Shown: positions 24,101 through 36,328 of the stretch, piece by piece
Position numbering within the stretch: the stretch's first letter is position 1
Layout: each line of letters begins with the position of its first letter
Source of the DNA: Sphagnum compactum
Lineage: Eukaryota; Bryophyta; Sphagnopsida; Sphagnales
Reading direction: 5' to 3'
Assembly (NCBI GenBank): GCA_965153455.1
Contig: OZ234498.1
Span: forward strand, 17,670,001 to 17,734,000
DNA length: 64,000 bases
Program-made: the position numbers and the translations under genes
Notes under the pieces: generated by a model
What the model was told of the DNA's origin: nothing
The model's input: the letters and a program-made list of their open reading frames with translations, nothing else
Database searches by the model: none

Positions 24101-25676
24101 GTTATAGCAGAATTAAAAGCAAGTTCCTGCATTTGCTTAAGTCTTAAGGTTTTGATGCACGAAGAGCTCACACCAGTGTAATGCTAAAGAATGTGAGAGA
24201 CATTCTGATCTCGCCTCCAACTTTGCCAGAAGGGTCCAGCACATTAAAACCTTGAAGTGGCACAACATGGCCATCATGGAAGATTTTCCTGAATGATAAA
24301 CTGCAGCCACAAAGCCAATGCACACAACATGAGAAAAGGCTCTCAACAAACCAGGCAACTGAGAACCCTTTGACTACTCTCCAAGGGGTCAGTGATTTAT
24401 GCATACTATTGGTATGAATACCTTCTTCTGTTGCATATACATGTATGGAACCTGTCTTTGAGAAAACAACTCTGTGGGAATATGTTATTTTATTTTATTT
24501 CAATATTGTACCTTGTGTAGGCAAGCTCATCGTCTGCTGTGAGGGTATTACGGCAGAAAATATTGACAACAAGTTCTTGGCAGCTTCTGTCAATCTTGAA
24601 TTTGAAGTTTGTGTTCCAGTAAGGATTGGAGCCTGCTTCTGCATGGCAAGGATTCATATAAGTTGTGGCTATCATCTCCAATAAGCATGGTGAGAAGCTC
24701 AATACAAACCACACATGAGCAGTGTATGAACTAATTATGTTTTGGATTAGAGATTTCCACCAAACTATGTGTCTAATGGAAGTTTGAAGTCACAACCATT
24801 TGAAAGGCTTTCGGGTTGGAGATGATGCTATTTCATAGATATATGCACTAAGGTTTCACCAAATGAATTGCAAGTGCGATTCCTCTTTGCATCTCTTTGA
24901 ACAGCAAACTACTTTTCAACTCTTGTTTGGTATTTACACTGTGGACTACTTCATGGGGGAACCAGTCTGCAAATCTGACAAGAAGCTTGCAGAACTGAGT
25001 AACCTGCCTTTGGCCACTGGAGTTCGGAACTGTTGTGTACCACATGTTAACATGCAGTAGGGGCTTGATTTGCCTGCATCATATTAACCAGGCAGTCATT
25101 CACATAGTTGTCAGTCCAAATCCCCAACCAGTGTCCCTGCCTCCAACTAAGAATGCAATCAGGGAGAAAAGAAAACCCCACTTTTGATCAGCACCCACAA
25201 GCTAGATATCAACCTCCTGTCTGCACTTGAGTGGCTGCTACTCTCAGCAACCATTGCTTTTGGACCTTCATCTTCAGGTCACACATTCAACCTCTGACAA
25301 CAAGTATGAGGATGCAAGGTGATAACAGTTATGCAAACTTTGGGTTGAAACTATAGATCTGGCTGCGGCATGTATCATTCTTCTGCTTATTACTGTGATT
25401 ACTACTGTTGCCACATCGACGACAGTTTTGCTCTGAGAAAAGGGAGTGTTTTGGTCACGCATCCAGATGACAACTTACGAGATCTACAACTTACGCGATC
25501 TACAACTTTTTTTTTTCCTTCTTTGAGAAGGGTGGGCAATGCAAGAGCGTTAGAGAGACAACAGACACACAAACACACACTCTCTCTCTCTCACACACAC
25601 ATGACGCACCAAAAATGCTGGCATTTCTTATACGAAGGGCGCCTTCCACATACACTTCCAGATCGCCGAACGGCAT
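21123..25676 (-). CDS. C2-domain protein with a very long disordered, partly acidic tail (one internal exon unplaced)
   Basis: Not a gene I recognise. Supported exons, minus strand: 25610-25676 (putative first exon, opening MPFGDLEVYVEGALRIRNAS, a typical C2 first strand), 24512-24638 (AGSNPYWNTNFKFKI, NTLTADDELAYT: C2 core), 24174-24288 (GHVVPLQGFNVLDPSGKVGG: C2 C-terminal strands) and 21123-23837 (904-residue tail). The last two junctions are phase-consistent; the exon joining the first to the second piece was not found. C2 domains usually bind lipid, often with calcium. The tail is rich in Ser, Pro, Gln and His early on and in Glu, Asp and Tyr near the middle to end, with no membrane segment. 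An in-frame ATG at 23885 inside the final intron could start a tail-only form, but an acceptor AG directly before GAC at 23837 fits better. Confidence 0.75.
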
Positions 25677-26096
25677 TTTGCTTGATTGTCAACAGCTGCA
25701 CCTGAACTACTACTGACAGCTTCTAGTAATGTTCAGCAGTGACCAACTCCAAACTCCCGTCGAGGCTGTTTTCTTCTTCTTCTTCTTCTTCTCCTTCCTT
25801 CTCCTCCACTTTTTCGCTGGGTCGGTGAGAGATTTACTGCTGCTGCTGCTGCAATGGTTTTGCTCCTCCTTCCCTCACCACCACCAGCACAAAGAATCAT
25901 CTCATGCAGCATCTCCTTTTTCCTTCCGATTCTTTGCCATCAGAAGTCAACAACCATCCTTGATTGCCTGCTGGCTTTCTATTTGCAGCAAATGCAATCG
26001 CGTAAACAATTCCCAACTTCAGAGTTTTATGGCGGAATCTTAGCAAGTGCAAAACGCAGTTCGTGGGAAGGAGGTGCAAACCTCTACCTAGCCTAT
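25677..26096 (-). promoter_or_regulatory. Probable 5' leader/promoter of the C2-domain gene
   Basis: On the minus strand this contains GAA and GCA trinucleotide runs (about 25766-25792 and 25836-25853), typical of purine-rich plant 5' leaders. A CA/GA microsatellite at about 25560-25602 sits at the edge of putative exon 1, within the following intron. The transcription start was not determined. Confidence 0.4.
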
Positions 26097-26180
26097 GGTG
26101 CATTCACACTTGATGTAACAAGTCAGTCTTAAATGAAAATCTAGGTGGCATCCTAGGTGGCACCCTAGGTTAAATGGGCC
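26097..26180 (-). mobile_element. Truncated inverted copy of a MITE end
   Basis: Begins GGTGCATTCACAC and continues with GTCA/GTC..AAATGAAAATCTAGGTGGCA and GTTAAATGGG. This matches the reverse complement of the right half of the complete MITEs at 32236-32438 and 60771-60987. The other half is not visible here. Confidence 0.65.
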
Positions 26181-27060
26181 ATAGCTCAATGGTAGGTGAA
26201 CGTTAGCTTAACCAATTTTCATTAATTTTTTGAAATTAATGATTTTGTGAAATTAATTGGGTTTTTTTAAATTTTAGATTTTGTGATTTCTAAAATTGGC
26301 GATTTTTTTTTCCAAAAAACCAATTCTTGGTGGCTTTAGAAACTACAAAAAATGTAAGCTCTGGTTTAGTAGGGCATTTCATAATTCAAAAAGGAACACT
26401 CTAGTCGTTGGGTAGCCTAAACCCATCTCTATGTAGCCAAGCCAACCCCATGAAATTATTGGAAACTCTGCATGGGTTCTCCTACCCTTCAGTTCTTAAT
26501 TCTAAATTCTAAATGTTAGCATCAATGGCGCTTGATCTGTGGAGAGACCCTACAACATATGCATTCAGCAAGTAATGGCTCTCTACCCACATATTAAGTC
26601 CCAAGAGGAGAACATGTAACAACACACAAAGCATTTAACAGCATCACCTTTTGACATGTGATTAGTGTGTCACCAAAAAGGAGGGCATACCAAAGTAGTT
26701 TGCATGCTCTTTAACACTAAACAAAAGTGTGTGACAGAAATTACATGGAGTCAAAACAAGCTGCTAACCATGTAATGTCTCTACCCTAACATTCAAGAAT
26801 ATTATTGCAAGTGTTATATTAAGTGAGATATGCATGTCATTATTCTTCAATCATTATTTTTACCTTATTATTATTGTCAATATCTTTTAGAGAAAATTTA
26901 TTTTTTACCTATGTGATGGTATTGTGAAACATAATCTGGGAGTTTGAATGCAAAATATATTGGTTTATGGTCAATCCAATAAGCTTCAACAACTCCTAAC
27001 ATGCATTGTTGAATGGGTGCATTTGTCCATATGTGATCAATATGGGATCCATAAATTGTT
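26181..27060. other. Spacer between MITE fragment and Helitron-like relic
   Basis: No gene seen. Short AT-rich inverted segments built on AATTAAT occur at about 26215-26265. Confidence 0.4.
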
Positions 27061-30000
27061 GTAATTTTTTAAAATTGAAGTTCCATTGAATATTGGTCCA
27101 TAAAACTTTGGAGTTCATTTGGTTGTGTTGAGTTTTGATCAAACATGTCAATATTGAAATCACTAATTATTATCAGGGGACAAGAAATTGGCATTATATC
27201 CAAAAACTTTTGAAGGTGAATTATGAACATTGACAAGGATAATGTTGAAGGTCTATATATTGTTATTATATGAATAGTCTTTTTTGTATTTGCATTGAAT
27301 ATTGCTGCAATGTACTCAGCTCTTAAAAATGTAAAAGTTTCATGTGATGATAAGGTTGTGAAATTGTCATATATAATCATTGTACCATTTCGACCATATT
27401 ACATTAGTCGTTGAATGTGTTATTGTATCAATGTTAAAAAATGTATTATTAAATGTTAATGTTTTGAAATGTGTTTCATTGAAGCACAATATGTGAGTTG
27501 TTTTGAGATTGTAATCCGAAAAAACATCATTTTTATGTAAAGGCAATGATCTAGTATTGAGAGAATAAATTAGTACATGTGAATCATGAAATGTATGTGG
27601 TTCGAGGACAAGTACATCCGATCGTGCAATGGTTTGCAATTAGTGCATCTCCATGGCAACACTTGGATCAATTTGAAAAAAATTCATCTGCAAAGGTTTT
27701 AAAAGGTTTAAAAATTCTTTTTTCTTTACATGAGAAAATGTTGTATATGTCAAACCATGTTTATAAACATTAGTAAGATCAAATGTTAAATAATCAAATG
27801 TTAATCCTTGTGCTCAACGTGTAGTACGTGGTGCAACCAATTGAATGGGAAATTATGTTTTTGTTATAATGTGAGAAGAATTTGAACCAATATGAATATC
27901 TTTGCATATGGGTTCTATTGGTGTCCATGTGGGATGTATTTCATGTTCATACAAATGTGCATTTTTTATTCTTATGAGTTGACCACATTTAGGATTATTA
28001 AATGATATCCATATGACTTTTTATGAATTGAATACTTTAGTCGATCCTTGGAATATTCCATCTGCACCATTTACAAGACCATCATGTGTTGCATAATTTT
28101 TAGGACAAAGTTCAACCAAGATATTTTTCTTTACTTGAACCTTTGAATGTAGTTTTGTTGTGAAGTTTACATCATTTTGTAATTGAAATGATTGAGGACA
28201 TGTATCATGATGTCTATCTTGTGCACCCAATATGAACACATCCCTTTCATTTTGAAGGAAAGTTGATTCATTATGTTTTTGTTTTGTTTCATTCGTGTAA
28301 AATAAATATGGAAATTTCGGATCATTTGGTAGTGTATGAAAACATTGATTATTTAAGGTATCCACATATAATTACAATTGTGTAGCAATTTGAAATTGAT
28401 TTAAGACGTTAATGATTTGTTCATCATTTTGGCACTTGCTTCAATTCATAACATTTAATTGTTTCCATCCAAAAATTTGGAGCTAAACTATCAATGTTGT
28501 TTGCATTAATTTTGAAAACTCTTGCATCACAAACTAGTTGAACTTGATAAAAATCCCTAGTGATAATTACATCAAGATTTCCAAAAAAAATGGTGTGAAT
28601 ACGTTTGAGTGATCTTAATTGAAGAATAATAAATTTTGAATTTTTTTTCTTGTTAATGAAATTTCAACTAATACTATTAATTGTAATTGGTCATATTTTA
28701 AAACTAAAGTATTTAATTTTTCTAAATTTAATGATGATAAATCTTTACAATTAAATGGTATAGAAAAACTTGAATGAATTGTAGTTCCATCAATGTTAAA
28801 TATTGCTTTTCGAATATATGCCATGAACGAAACTTTCTTTTCTAAAGGGTCTGAATGAGGATGTCTATTATAAAAACATATCAAAGCTTAAATTAAAAAC
28901 ATTAATGTGAAAGTTTTACCTGTATCAACACCTCCATTAATGAATAAATGGATTGTTCATTTGGATTTTGTTTTTTAATGTACATGACATCATCAAATAT
29001 AAAATGTTCATTCATTTTTTGAGGTAATGGATGGAATTCATGGGTAGGCATAATTTGGTCTTGAACATCAATATTGGTTGAATCAAAAATAGTGGAAACA
29101 CTTATACATGGGTTAACAATATATTCTTTACAAATGTTATATGGTTCCACTCCAATACAATCAATAATATTTTGTGAAGAAAATCCAATATTTGCATTAG
29201 GAAATTTATCCATCCATATGTTAATGTCATTTTTTTTGTTAATTCAAAAGCTTGTGATTCTATGTTTTCCCAATTTGTTGTGTATGCATTATTATCAATA
29301 TTATATAAAAATGTTTTTCTTAATAAATTGATTTGTATTTCATGCATGTTATATGTTGCATTCCATGTGGAATGGTCACCTTTGAGAGTATGTTCATTAT
29401 CAAAAAAAGGAATAAACAATAATAATTGTTTTCTATAGTAATTTTATAGGTTTCAATCTTCATTATAATGCACATAGCGAATTATATGAGATTTTTTCCT
29501 TTCTTTCCTAAGATTTGCAATGTCATAAGTTGCAACATATTCAATGAAATAAATGTTAGATAAATAGTTAGTTATTTTGATGTATTTATCAATGATTGAC
29601 TGACACATAATATTTATAGAATCCAAAGGAAGTGTTTTCAATGATGCAAGATTTTTTAATACAAATGCACGTCCTTGTAATGAGATGTATTAATGAATTT
29701 AAATGTTCTAAATGCATAGTACAATGGTATAGACAACACAATATATGAAGCTAGTTCTATTAACATTTATTTAACATTAAGAAAAGTATTTCTCATCTTT
29801 CAAATGCGAATATGTGTTTCAATTTTGTTTTTATTACAACTATAATTATATTTTTCAACCCTTTTGTCATTGTTTTATCTATTTTTGTTAGAAAAAATGT
29901 GCAATAACTAGTTACAACATAAGGGTCAAGTATGAATTGAACATCTATATTTGCTTACCAAAGATTTCCAACATGAATACCAAAGGGATTTGTTTGTATA

Positions 30001-31660
30001 TCTTTACATAATTTTTGTAAAAAAAAATTTGGTTTTAAAAATTTTATTCATAATGCATTGACGTATGTTTATTTATCTATATAAAAAAAAATTAGTAATG
30101 CGCTAAATGACATAGATGTTGTTTGTAAATCAATTTAATTAAGTTCATCAAAAAAAAAAAAAATCATTTCACCTAAATGAACCCTTTTTGAAGGGGTTAA
30201 AGATTCCATTGGGAATGGTTCAAAATTTTGTGTTTTTTCCATAGGAGGCCATGGAAAATTAAATCGATAAATGGTTTGATTTTTCTTCCTACAAGTCTTT
30301 TTGTGACAATGTGTTTGAGCTTCATGAAAATTGGGTGCTAATTCATTATTATCACATGATATATTTTTGTTCACAAATTTTTCAATTGCATTGTTTGAAT
30401 CCAAACCATAAATTGGTGCATTTGCAACCCATAAAAATCCATGTTCATGTTGACTTCCACAACTTTGAAATTTTGTAACAAAGAAAAAATCTAATAAATG
30501 CCCAAAACTAGAATTATCTTTTATACACAATGTACAAAAAGATCTCATATGATGATCATAATATTGTGCACATGTAATAAAATCACATCGGATAAGATCA
30601 TCAACATGTTTGGTATCTAATTTATCAAAAGGAATGTTAAGTCCTAATTATTTAATATTTAAACCATATAAACATTTTGATAAAGGAACCATTAACTTTC
30701 TGCACTAGTAAATGTAACAAAAAATGTTGGGGAACCTAATTGTCAAATCATTACAAAGACATCTTTTCTTAGTTGATTTTAAAAAGTAGGTGTAGTACGT
30801 AGTCCTAAAAGATCCATATATCCTAAATCATAATGTAAAATAACTTCCAATTTTGGTTTGTTTATGACATCACGTGCTTGAAGTTGACGTCCAAGGAGTT
30901 TCCCTTTATGTATGCGCACCCAAGATGATGAAATAACATAATGAATCAATATTTTAATAGTTTAAAAAAAAAAATTTGGTATATGTGTGGAAAAATTATG
31001 ATTTTTATGTAAAAGTTCCCATTAAGTAAATATTTGATAAGATATTTTTGTTCCTTGGTTGTTATGAAGTTGTCCAAAAAATAATGTAGGAAACTTTAAT
31101 TCTTCATAATGGGGATCTTAAAAAAGTCCCAATGGTTTGAAATCTTGGCCTAATGCCACAGTTACAACATTTTAAAAATAATCATATATTTGTTTGGAAA
31201 ATAATATGTTTTGCACCATTATATATATTAGTATGTCTTCTTGTTTTTTTAAATTTTATTTTCATTATTATTGTCACATGATTCATCATCATCTACATCA
31301 CAAGGAACCTTAGTATTGGTTTGCATTGATAATGTGAACATATCAACCCAGAGTGGATGAGTTGTTATTCCATAATTTTCATATAATGGTGTGTTGAGAA
31401 GATCATGTAATGCCAACATAATAAATTTGGATAGACATTACTTATTAAATATGATGATTTATATTGCATTTGTCTTTTTAATGATAGACCAATTGTTGCT
31501 TCATCATGAGGAAGACAAAATAATATTGATTGGGTAGAATTGATATTGGATGGAACATTTATAATATTTCCTTCTATGTTATATTGTCCATAACTTTGGA
31601 GTTGCCAAATTTGAACAAATGTTAAATGAGGTGATATTAATCATTTTTCTAATTCATTTA
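27060..31660 (-). mobile_element. Helitron-like element relic with Rep, helicase and endonuclease segments (Helentron/Helitron2-like), broken
   Basis: Minus-strand coding relics in collinear order, interrupted by stops and frameshifts. At about 31430-31660 is a DUF6570-like upstream segment (QSYGQYNIEGNIINVPSN, DEATIGLSLKRQ). At about 30135-30548 is a Rep segment with an HUH-like QHEHGFLW motif and a CRKK..RFNFPWPPM block. At about 28020-29210 is a Pif1-type helicase with Walker A GGVDTGKT (28912-28935), a SIPFNCKDLSSL block and C-terminal NYATHDGLVNGADGIF. At about 27069-27639 is an apurinic-type endonuclease/exonuclease/phosphatase segment (SLNTRSLPLHKND, ITIYRPS, ISDFNIDMF). The Rep-helicase-endonuclease order matches Helentron-type elements rather than typical plant Helitrons. 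Walker B is damaged, with Val in place of the expected Asp. Element ends were not defined. Confidence 0.85.
28912..28935 (-). other. Walker A motif of the Helitron-like helicase
   Basis: The minus strand encodes GGVDTGKT, an intact P-loop, preceded by FIN and followed by FTLM as in Pif1-family Helitron helicases. The surrounding frame is broken. Confidence 0.85.
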
Positions 31661-32235
31661 GTTTTTAAAAAAAATCTATGTCATTGTTCAATTTAATATT
31701 TGTAGGAATAAAAGCTTTGATATTTTATTTTTATTTTAAAAAAAACAACTTTTACACAATAATGGATTTTTTCCTTGAAATGGAACATGTAAATAATATT
31801 TTTGAATTGTGGATTTTAATATTTTTCTTGTTTATTTTTTAAGGCACAATCAATGACAACACACACATGGATGAATGGATGTATCCAATAATTGCTAAAA
31901 ATATTTATCACAATGAGGTGAAGGATTTTCCAATGTTGTCAAAATAATTTCATGTATTATATTTGAGGTCAATGCATTATGAACATTAATAGTTGAAGAT
32001 GGTTCTTCAATGTGCAATGGTTCCATAGAGCTTTTGCACATGTAAATAAAATTGTTTGTCCATGTTATTAATAATTATTGAACTAACTTGAATTTCTAGA
32101 GAGGAAAACCAATCAACTTGCTTGTGAAAGCCAAGGGGTTTCATTATATGTTAAACCAATTTCTTGGGTATTGGCCTTTTCGATCTATATATGGTTATCA
32201 TCAAAAATTGGTGAAAGTTATTGCGCCACTCTTTA

Positions 32236-32438
32236 AAGGTGCATTCACACATGGTGTTAAGGACTTTAATATTAAGTCCCCAAACACCAAGCTAGTCATA
32301 TAAAACCTAAACCTATTTATCAGGAAGATTTTATGTGAAATTAACATTCACTTAATATTAAATAATCACCCATTTAACATTGCGTGCCACCTAGATTTTC
32401 ACTTATCACTGATTTAACATTAGGTGTGAATGCACCTT
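32236..32438. mobile_element. Complete MITE, copy 1 (203 bp; TTA duplication, PIF/Harbinger-like)
   Basis: Terminal inverted repeats AAGGTGCATTCACAC and GTGTGAATGCACCTT, flanked directly by TTA at 32233-32235 and 32439-32441. The interior is AT-rich and non-coding and is shared with 60771-60987. A 3-bp TTA target duplication is typical of PIF/Harbinger elements. Confidence 0.85.
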
Positions 32439-32944
32439 TTACACAAGGCAGAACTGCCTACCACTATTTTGCACCCAACCTTGGTGATGAACTATCAATA
32501 TTGTGGCTTACATCCAGTGACCCCTAACTGCTCTATTCCAATACATGTGTTGTTGTAGACAGATCATGGAATCCATAATCAATGACCATCAGATTGTGAG
32601 TTCCTAGAGTGTGTCTGATTTGCAATAAAATTAGGAAATTAACAACTTCAAGTTAACTCACAATTCCCATGATTCAAATCAAGATTTTCAACCAGGGTGA
32701 GCGAGCACCCTCCATCAATGCACTGTGGTTTTCCATCCCACTTTTAGCCCTATGTTCACCAACATTGTACCATTGTCAACCTTTTTTATCTTGAGATTTT
32801 TTTTCCAACCTTAACCTTCATACTACTCTCCCATTCAACTACCTACTTGCATAGCTCTATTGACTTACATCTTAGTCTTACCTACCAACTAAAGACCAAC
32901 TCTTCTATTTATCCACCCTATCTACTTACCCTCTATCTTTTGCG

Positions 32945-33605
32945 GGCTAAATCTCTACCTCTTAACAAAACTTTTATCTTTTCCTATAACTAAACTTTCA
33001 TCTTCCTAAAAAAACCTTTACTTCTCAATAAAACCTGTTTACTTCTTAGCTAAACCTATACCTCTTAGTAAAACCTTAATATTTTCTTGGGAAAGCCTTT
33101 GCCTTTCAACAAAACCTCTAATCTCTTCATTGTTGAACCTTCACCTCTAGTTAAGACCATTATGTTTATTGGCTAAATCTTTACCTTTCAACAAAACCTT
33201 TTTACTCCTTACTTAGCTTCTACCTTTCACCAAAACTTTTATATATTCCTTGTTAAACCTTTAACTTTTGGTTAAACCTCTATGTTTTTTTGTTGAAACT
33301 CTACATCTTGATAAAACTTTTCATTTCTTCATGGGTAAACCTTTACATTTTATCAAAACTTTTTTATTTTTTCACTACACCTCTACCTTTTGATAAAACC
33401 TTTATATTTCATGTTTAAACTTTTACCTCTGGGCAAAAATTTCAACATCCTAACTAAACCTTTACTTCTTAACAAATTTTTTATCTTTTCATGGCTAAAT
33501 TTCTACTTATTTACAAAACTTCTTTACTTTTTGGCTAAACCTTTACCTATTGGTAAAACCTATCTATTTCTAACTAAACCTTTACCTCTCCACAAAACTA
33601 TTATA
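32945..33605. repeat. Degenerate tandem repeat, about 41-44 bp period, roughly 15 copies
   Basis: A loose consensus GGCTAAACCTTTACCTCT followed by ..ACAAAACCTTTTAT.. recurs along the whole stretch. Copies are worn but the TAAACC/ACAAAAC alternation is regular. It opens one frame of 124 codons (33390-33764) rich in Leu, Lys, Pro and Phe that is a by-product of the repeat. Not telomeric, since the units are not CCCTAAA. Confidence 0.75.
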
Positions 33606-35020
33606 TTAACCCCCTACCTACCTACCCACTCACCTATTATAAAACTATCTTGTGGATGGATCATTCAATATATTTTAAAGTTCACAAAAATGCTAAAAGT
33701 TTTTTTATCATTTGGCAAATGTGTGTTCATGATCACCTATAGCAAGCATTACCACAATGTTTGATCATGCTTCAAAAGACATATGAATCAAATCCACTTT
33801 CATCATCTTCTCATGGGCACCTATGCCTTTTTTAGCACCTCTCTATTGCCAAATGCATTTAGAAACCCCACCCATAACAAAAGTAACAACAAATGATGAC
33901 AATAGTTCAAGACTTGCATTGTGTTTCAAACAATTTCAATGATTTTAAAAACAAAAGTCTATTCACAAACAAAGTGTTTAGGTCTATTATAGTCATGGAG
34001 GTTATTGAATTTAAACTAAAAAAAATAGACAATGAAATTATGGCAATTGACATAACTATAGGTATTTAGTAGGTTGAATGTTTCCCATGTTTTCATATCA
34101 CAATGCTAGTTAATTCATCTTCAAAATCCTCATGTCTTTCATGGTCTACATACCCAAATTCAAATTCTTTGGATTGTTTTAATAGTTTAAAATTTTGCAA
34201 AATAACTCACATTAATCAAAGGTTGTTTATATTCTTCCTTGGGTAGGTCCAATGAACATCATTATTAGAATAACATACTCCTAAATAATTTATAATTTTG
34301 CTTTCATGAAGATGCATAAAGTGTGGTAGAATTTGGGAGGACAAATACACAACCTTATGAAATCAAAATTATAACCCTAAGGTCAATTAGAACAAAAAGA
34401 CAAAATTGTGGTTTTAAGGTTCAATGAAATACATGAAAATTCATATTATGTTGGAGTTGAAGATGCATTATGCATTCTATCACATAATTTTTGGGGCGAC
34501 ACATTTTAGGTAGTGTTTTCCTAGGGGATTGAACCTTAGTCCATAAGAGGACTTTGCCCCATTGCAATGGAAAGCGGACTTGCATAACAAAACACATTAG
34601 TACCAAAATTCCCATCTACAAACAACCACATTAAAAAGGAGAATCTTAGACTTATGAACTTGTTCAAATGTAAGCGGTAAGATTCATGAAGATGTCATAT
34701 AACAAAGTTTGATTTTTCATAGTTAGTCCAAAATGTTACAATCCCAACCCATAGTGGGATTTTGCCTCATTTCAATTTATGATGGCAACATGGAACAAAA
34801 AAATCTATAATGTAAAAATATCCCAAACATACATTCTAACAACTAAATCAACATTAGTGATTATTTAATTCCTTAATTTGGAATTCATGAAGTTGATAAT
34901 AGAAAAGGTGCATTTATCTTCCACACTCCTTAGAACATCAATAATTGCAAGTTTAACAAGCTTCATGTATTTAAAAATCCTAGACCTCAAAATCACATTA
35001 AAAGCAAAACACCTTCACAA
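33606..35020. other. Spacer without recognisable genes
   Basis: AT-rich, with only short frames and no similarity I recognise. Part may belong to the adjacent hAT-like relic. Confidence 0.4.
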
Positions 35021-35422
35021 TCAAATGGTTGGATTATAATCATGTGGGAGTTTTATGGCACTTTCATTATTGGACTTCAATGGTAACAAAAAACAAGATT
35101 GATGCTTGAATAACTTTTGTTCCAATAAAGGTGCATGTGATTTGTCATTTGGTTGAATTGTCTTGGGGCAATAATAATGTGTTTGTAGAATTTTTAGATG
35201 TTTAGGAAATGTTTGGGCAACTTTTAGTTGTATCCAATATTGAAGGTAAATGATGCCAATAACATTCATGAGCTCTTGAGTTGGAAATCTTTTGTTAAGC
35301 TCATTTATCAACCCTTTTGTAATAGAAGTGCATTGATTTTTCACACCTTGGCATGTAGTTATCCAATCTTGCCTAATGACCATTGACACCACTCCAATGC
35401 ACTTGTCAATTTTGTGCAACAT
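35021..35422 (-). pseudogene. Fragment resembling a hAT-type transposase (plant TTF/DUF4371-like)
   Basis: Open segment of 133 codons on the minus strand. The string RFPTQELMNVIGIIYLQYW resembles the region before the dimerisation domain in plant hAT-family proteins (RFP..ELM..LGI.YPQYW). No catalytic residues or terminal repeats were identified. It is isolated and probably a relic. The assignment is tentative. Confidence 0.4.
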
Positions 35423-36328
35423 GTATTAGTTGAAACAAAAGGCAACTGGACATGGACAAAGGAGAAAATGGAAAAAGTGTAGAGTAATACCCAAGGAGTG
35501 GGGGGTAAAGTAAGCGCCCCACTCCAATAACGTTTCTCAGCAGGTATCAGGGGGGAAAGAAGAAAAAAAAGAGGTGGGCATTTCCTAAAGTAAAATGCTT
35601 GCCTTTGTGAAAAATTAAAAAACTTCTCTTTTTTTTTCTTTTTGTATTTTGAAGAATTTCCCCCAGTAGAAGATCCTTAGGGAGTTATGTGATGGGGGAG
35701 ATCTCGCTATATTTCTATGTTCCCATGGAAAGATTTTTTGACATCTGGGACAGATCAGGAAAATTCAAAAACACAAGGAGGAAAGGGACAAATCAGGAAT
35801 TTTTTTAAAAAACAAGAAGGAAAGAATGGATGAAAGAAAAACAAGAGATTTTTTAATGTACGTGGAAGTTCCCATACTCATGTGTTCTCCATCTGTCAAG
35901 AACGTGCTTGGGCTACCGCCCTCATGTGACCCTCCCTCAGGAGAACCCACTCGTATTGGAACCTCCCTTATGGGATGTTTAAGTTGTTTAAGACTACAAA
36001 TTCATGAATTTTCCAGGGTGGGTTTGTATAGGTATTGCCTTGGGAGCGAGCGAGCAGGGAGTTAACGTAATGCCCGCAGCCCAATTTCAGGCTGAAGAAA
36101 AGTAACTGAGTGGATGAAAAGTATTTTCATCTCGTTGATGAAGAAACGAGAAATTTGCCAACCAGGATGAAGAAGAGGGAGATCGATCCCCTGAGCAATT
36201 CATAAATTCCCTCGCAATTGGTGGGAGGGAAAGTACTCTTTGTAAAGCCCTCCATTATTAAGTTTACTTATTTTGGGCCAGGGCATTACACACTACCAGA
36301 GGCGAGAAGTTAAATAATACCCTCTAAT
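35423..36328. other. Spacer without recognisable genes
   Basis: Mixed-composition non-coding sequence with short CCTCCC/GGGAGG-rich patches. Nothing recognised. Confidence 0.4.

Noticed and set aside
26167-26190. GGGCCATAGCTCAATGGTAG resembles a tRNA 5' half with an A box
   Set aside because: No B box or pairing acceptor strand within the next 80 bases, so neither a tRNA nor a SINE can be supported.
32945-33605. TAAACCT-rich sequence as an interstitial telomere
   Set aside because: Plant telomere units are CCCTAAA; the units here are about 41-44 bp and lack the CCC run.
33390-33764. 124-codon frame rich in Lys, Leu, Pro and Phe
   Set aside because: Arises from the degenerate tandem repeat; no domain and no splice context.
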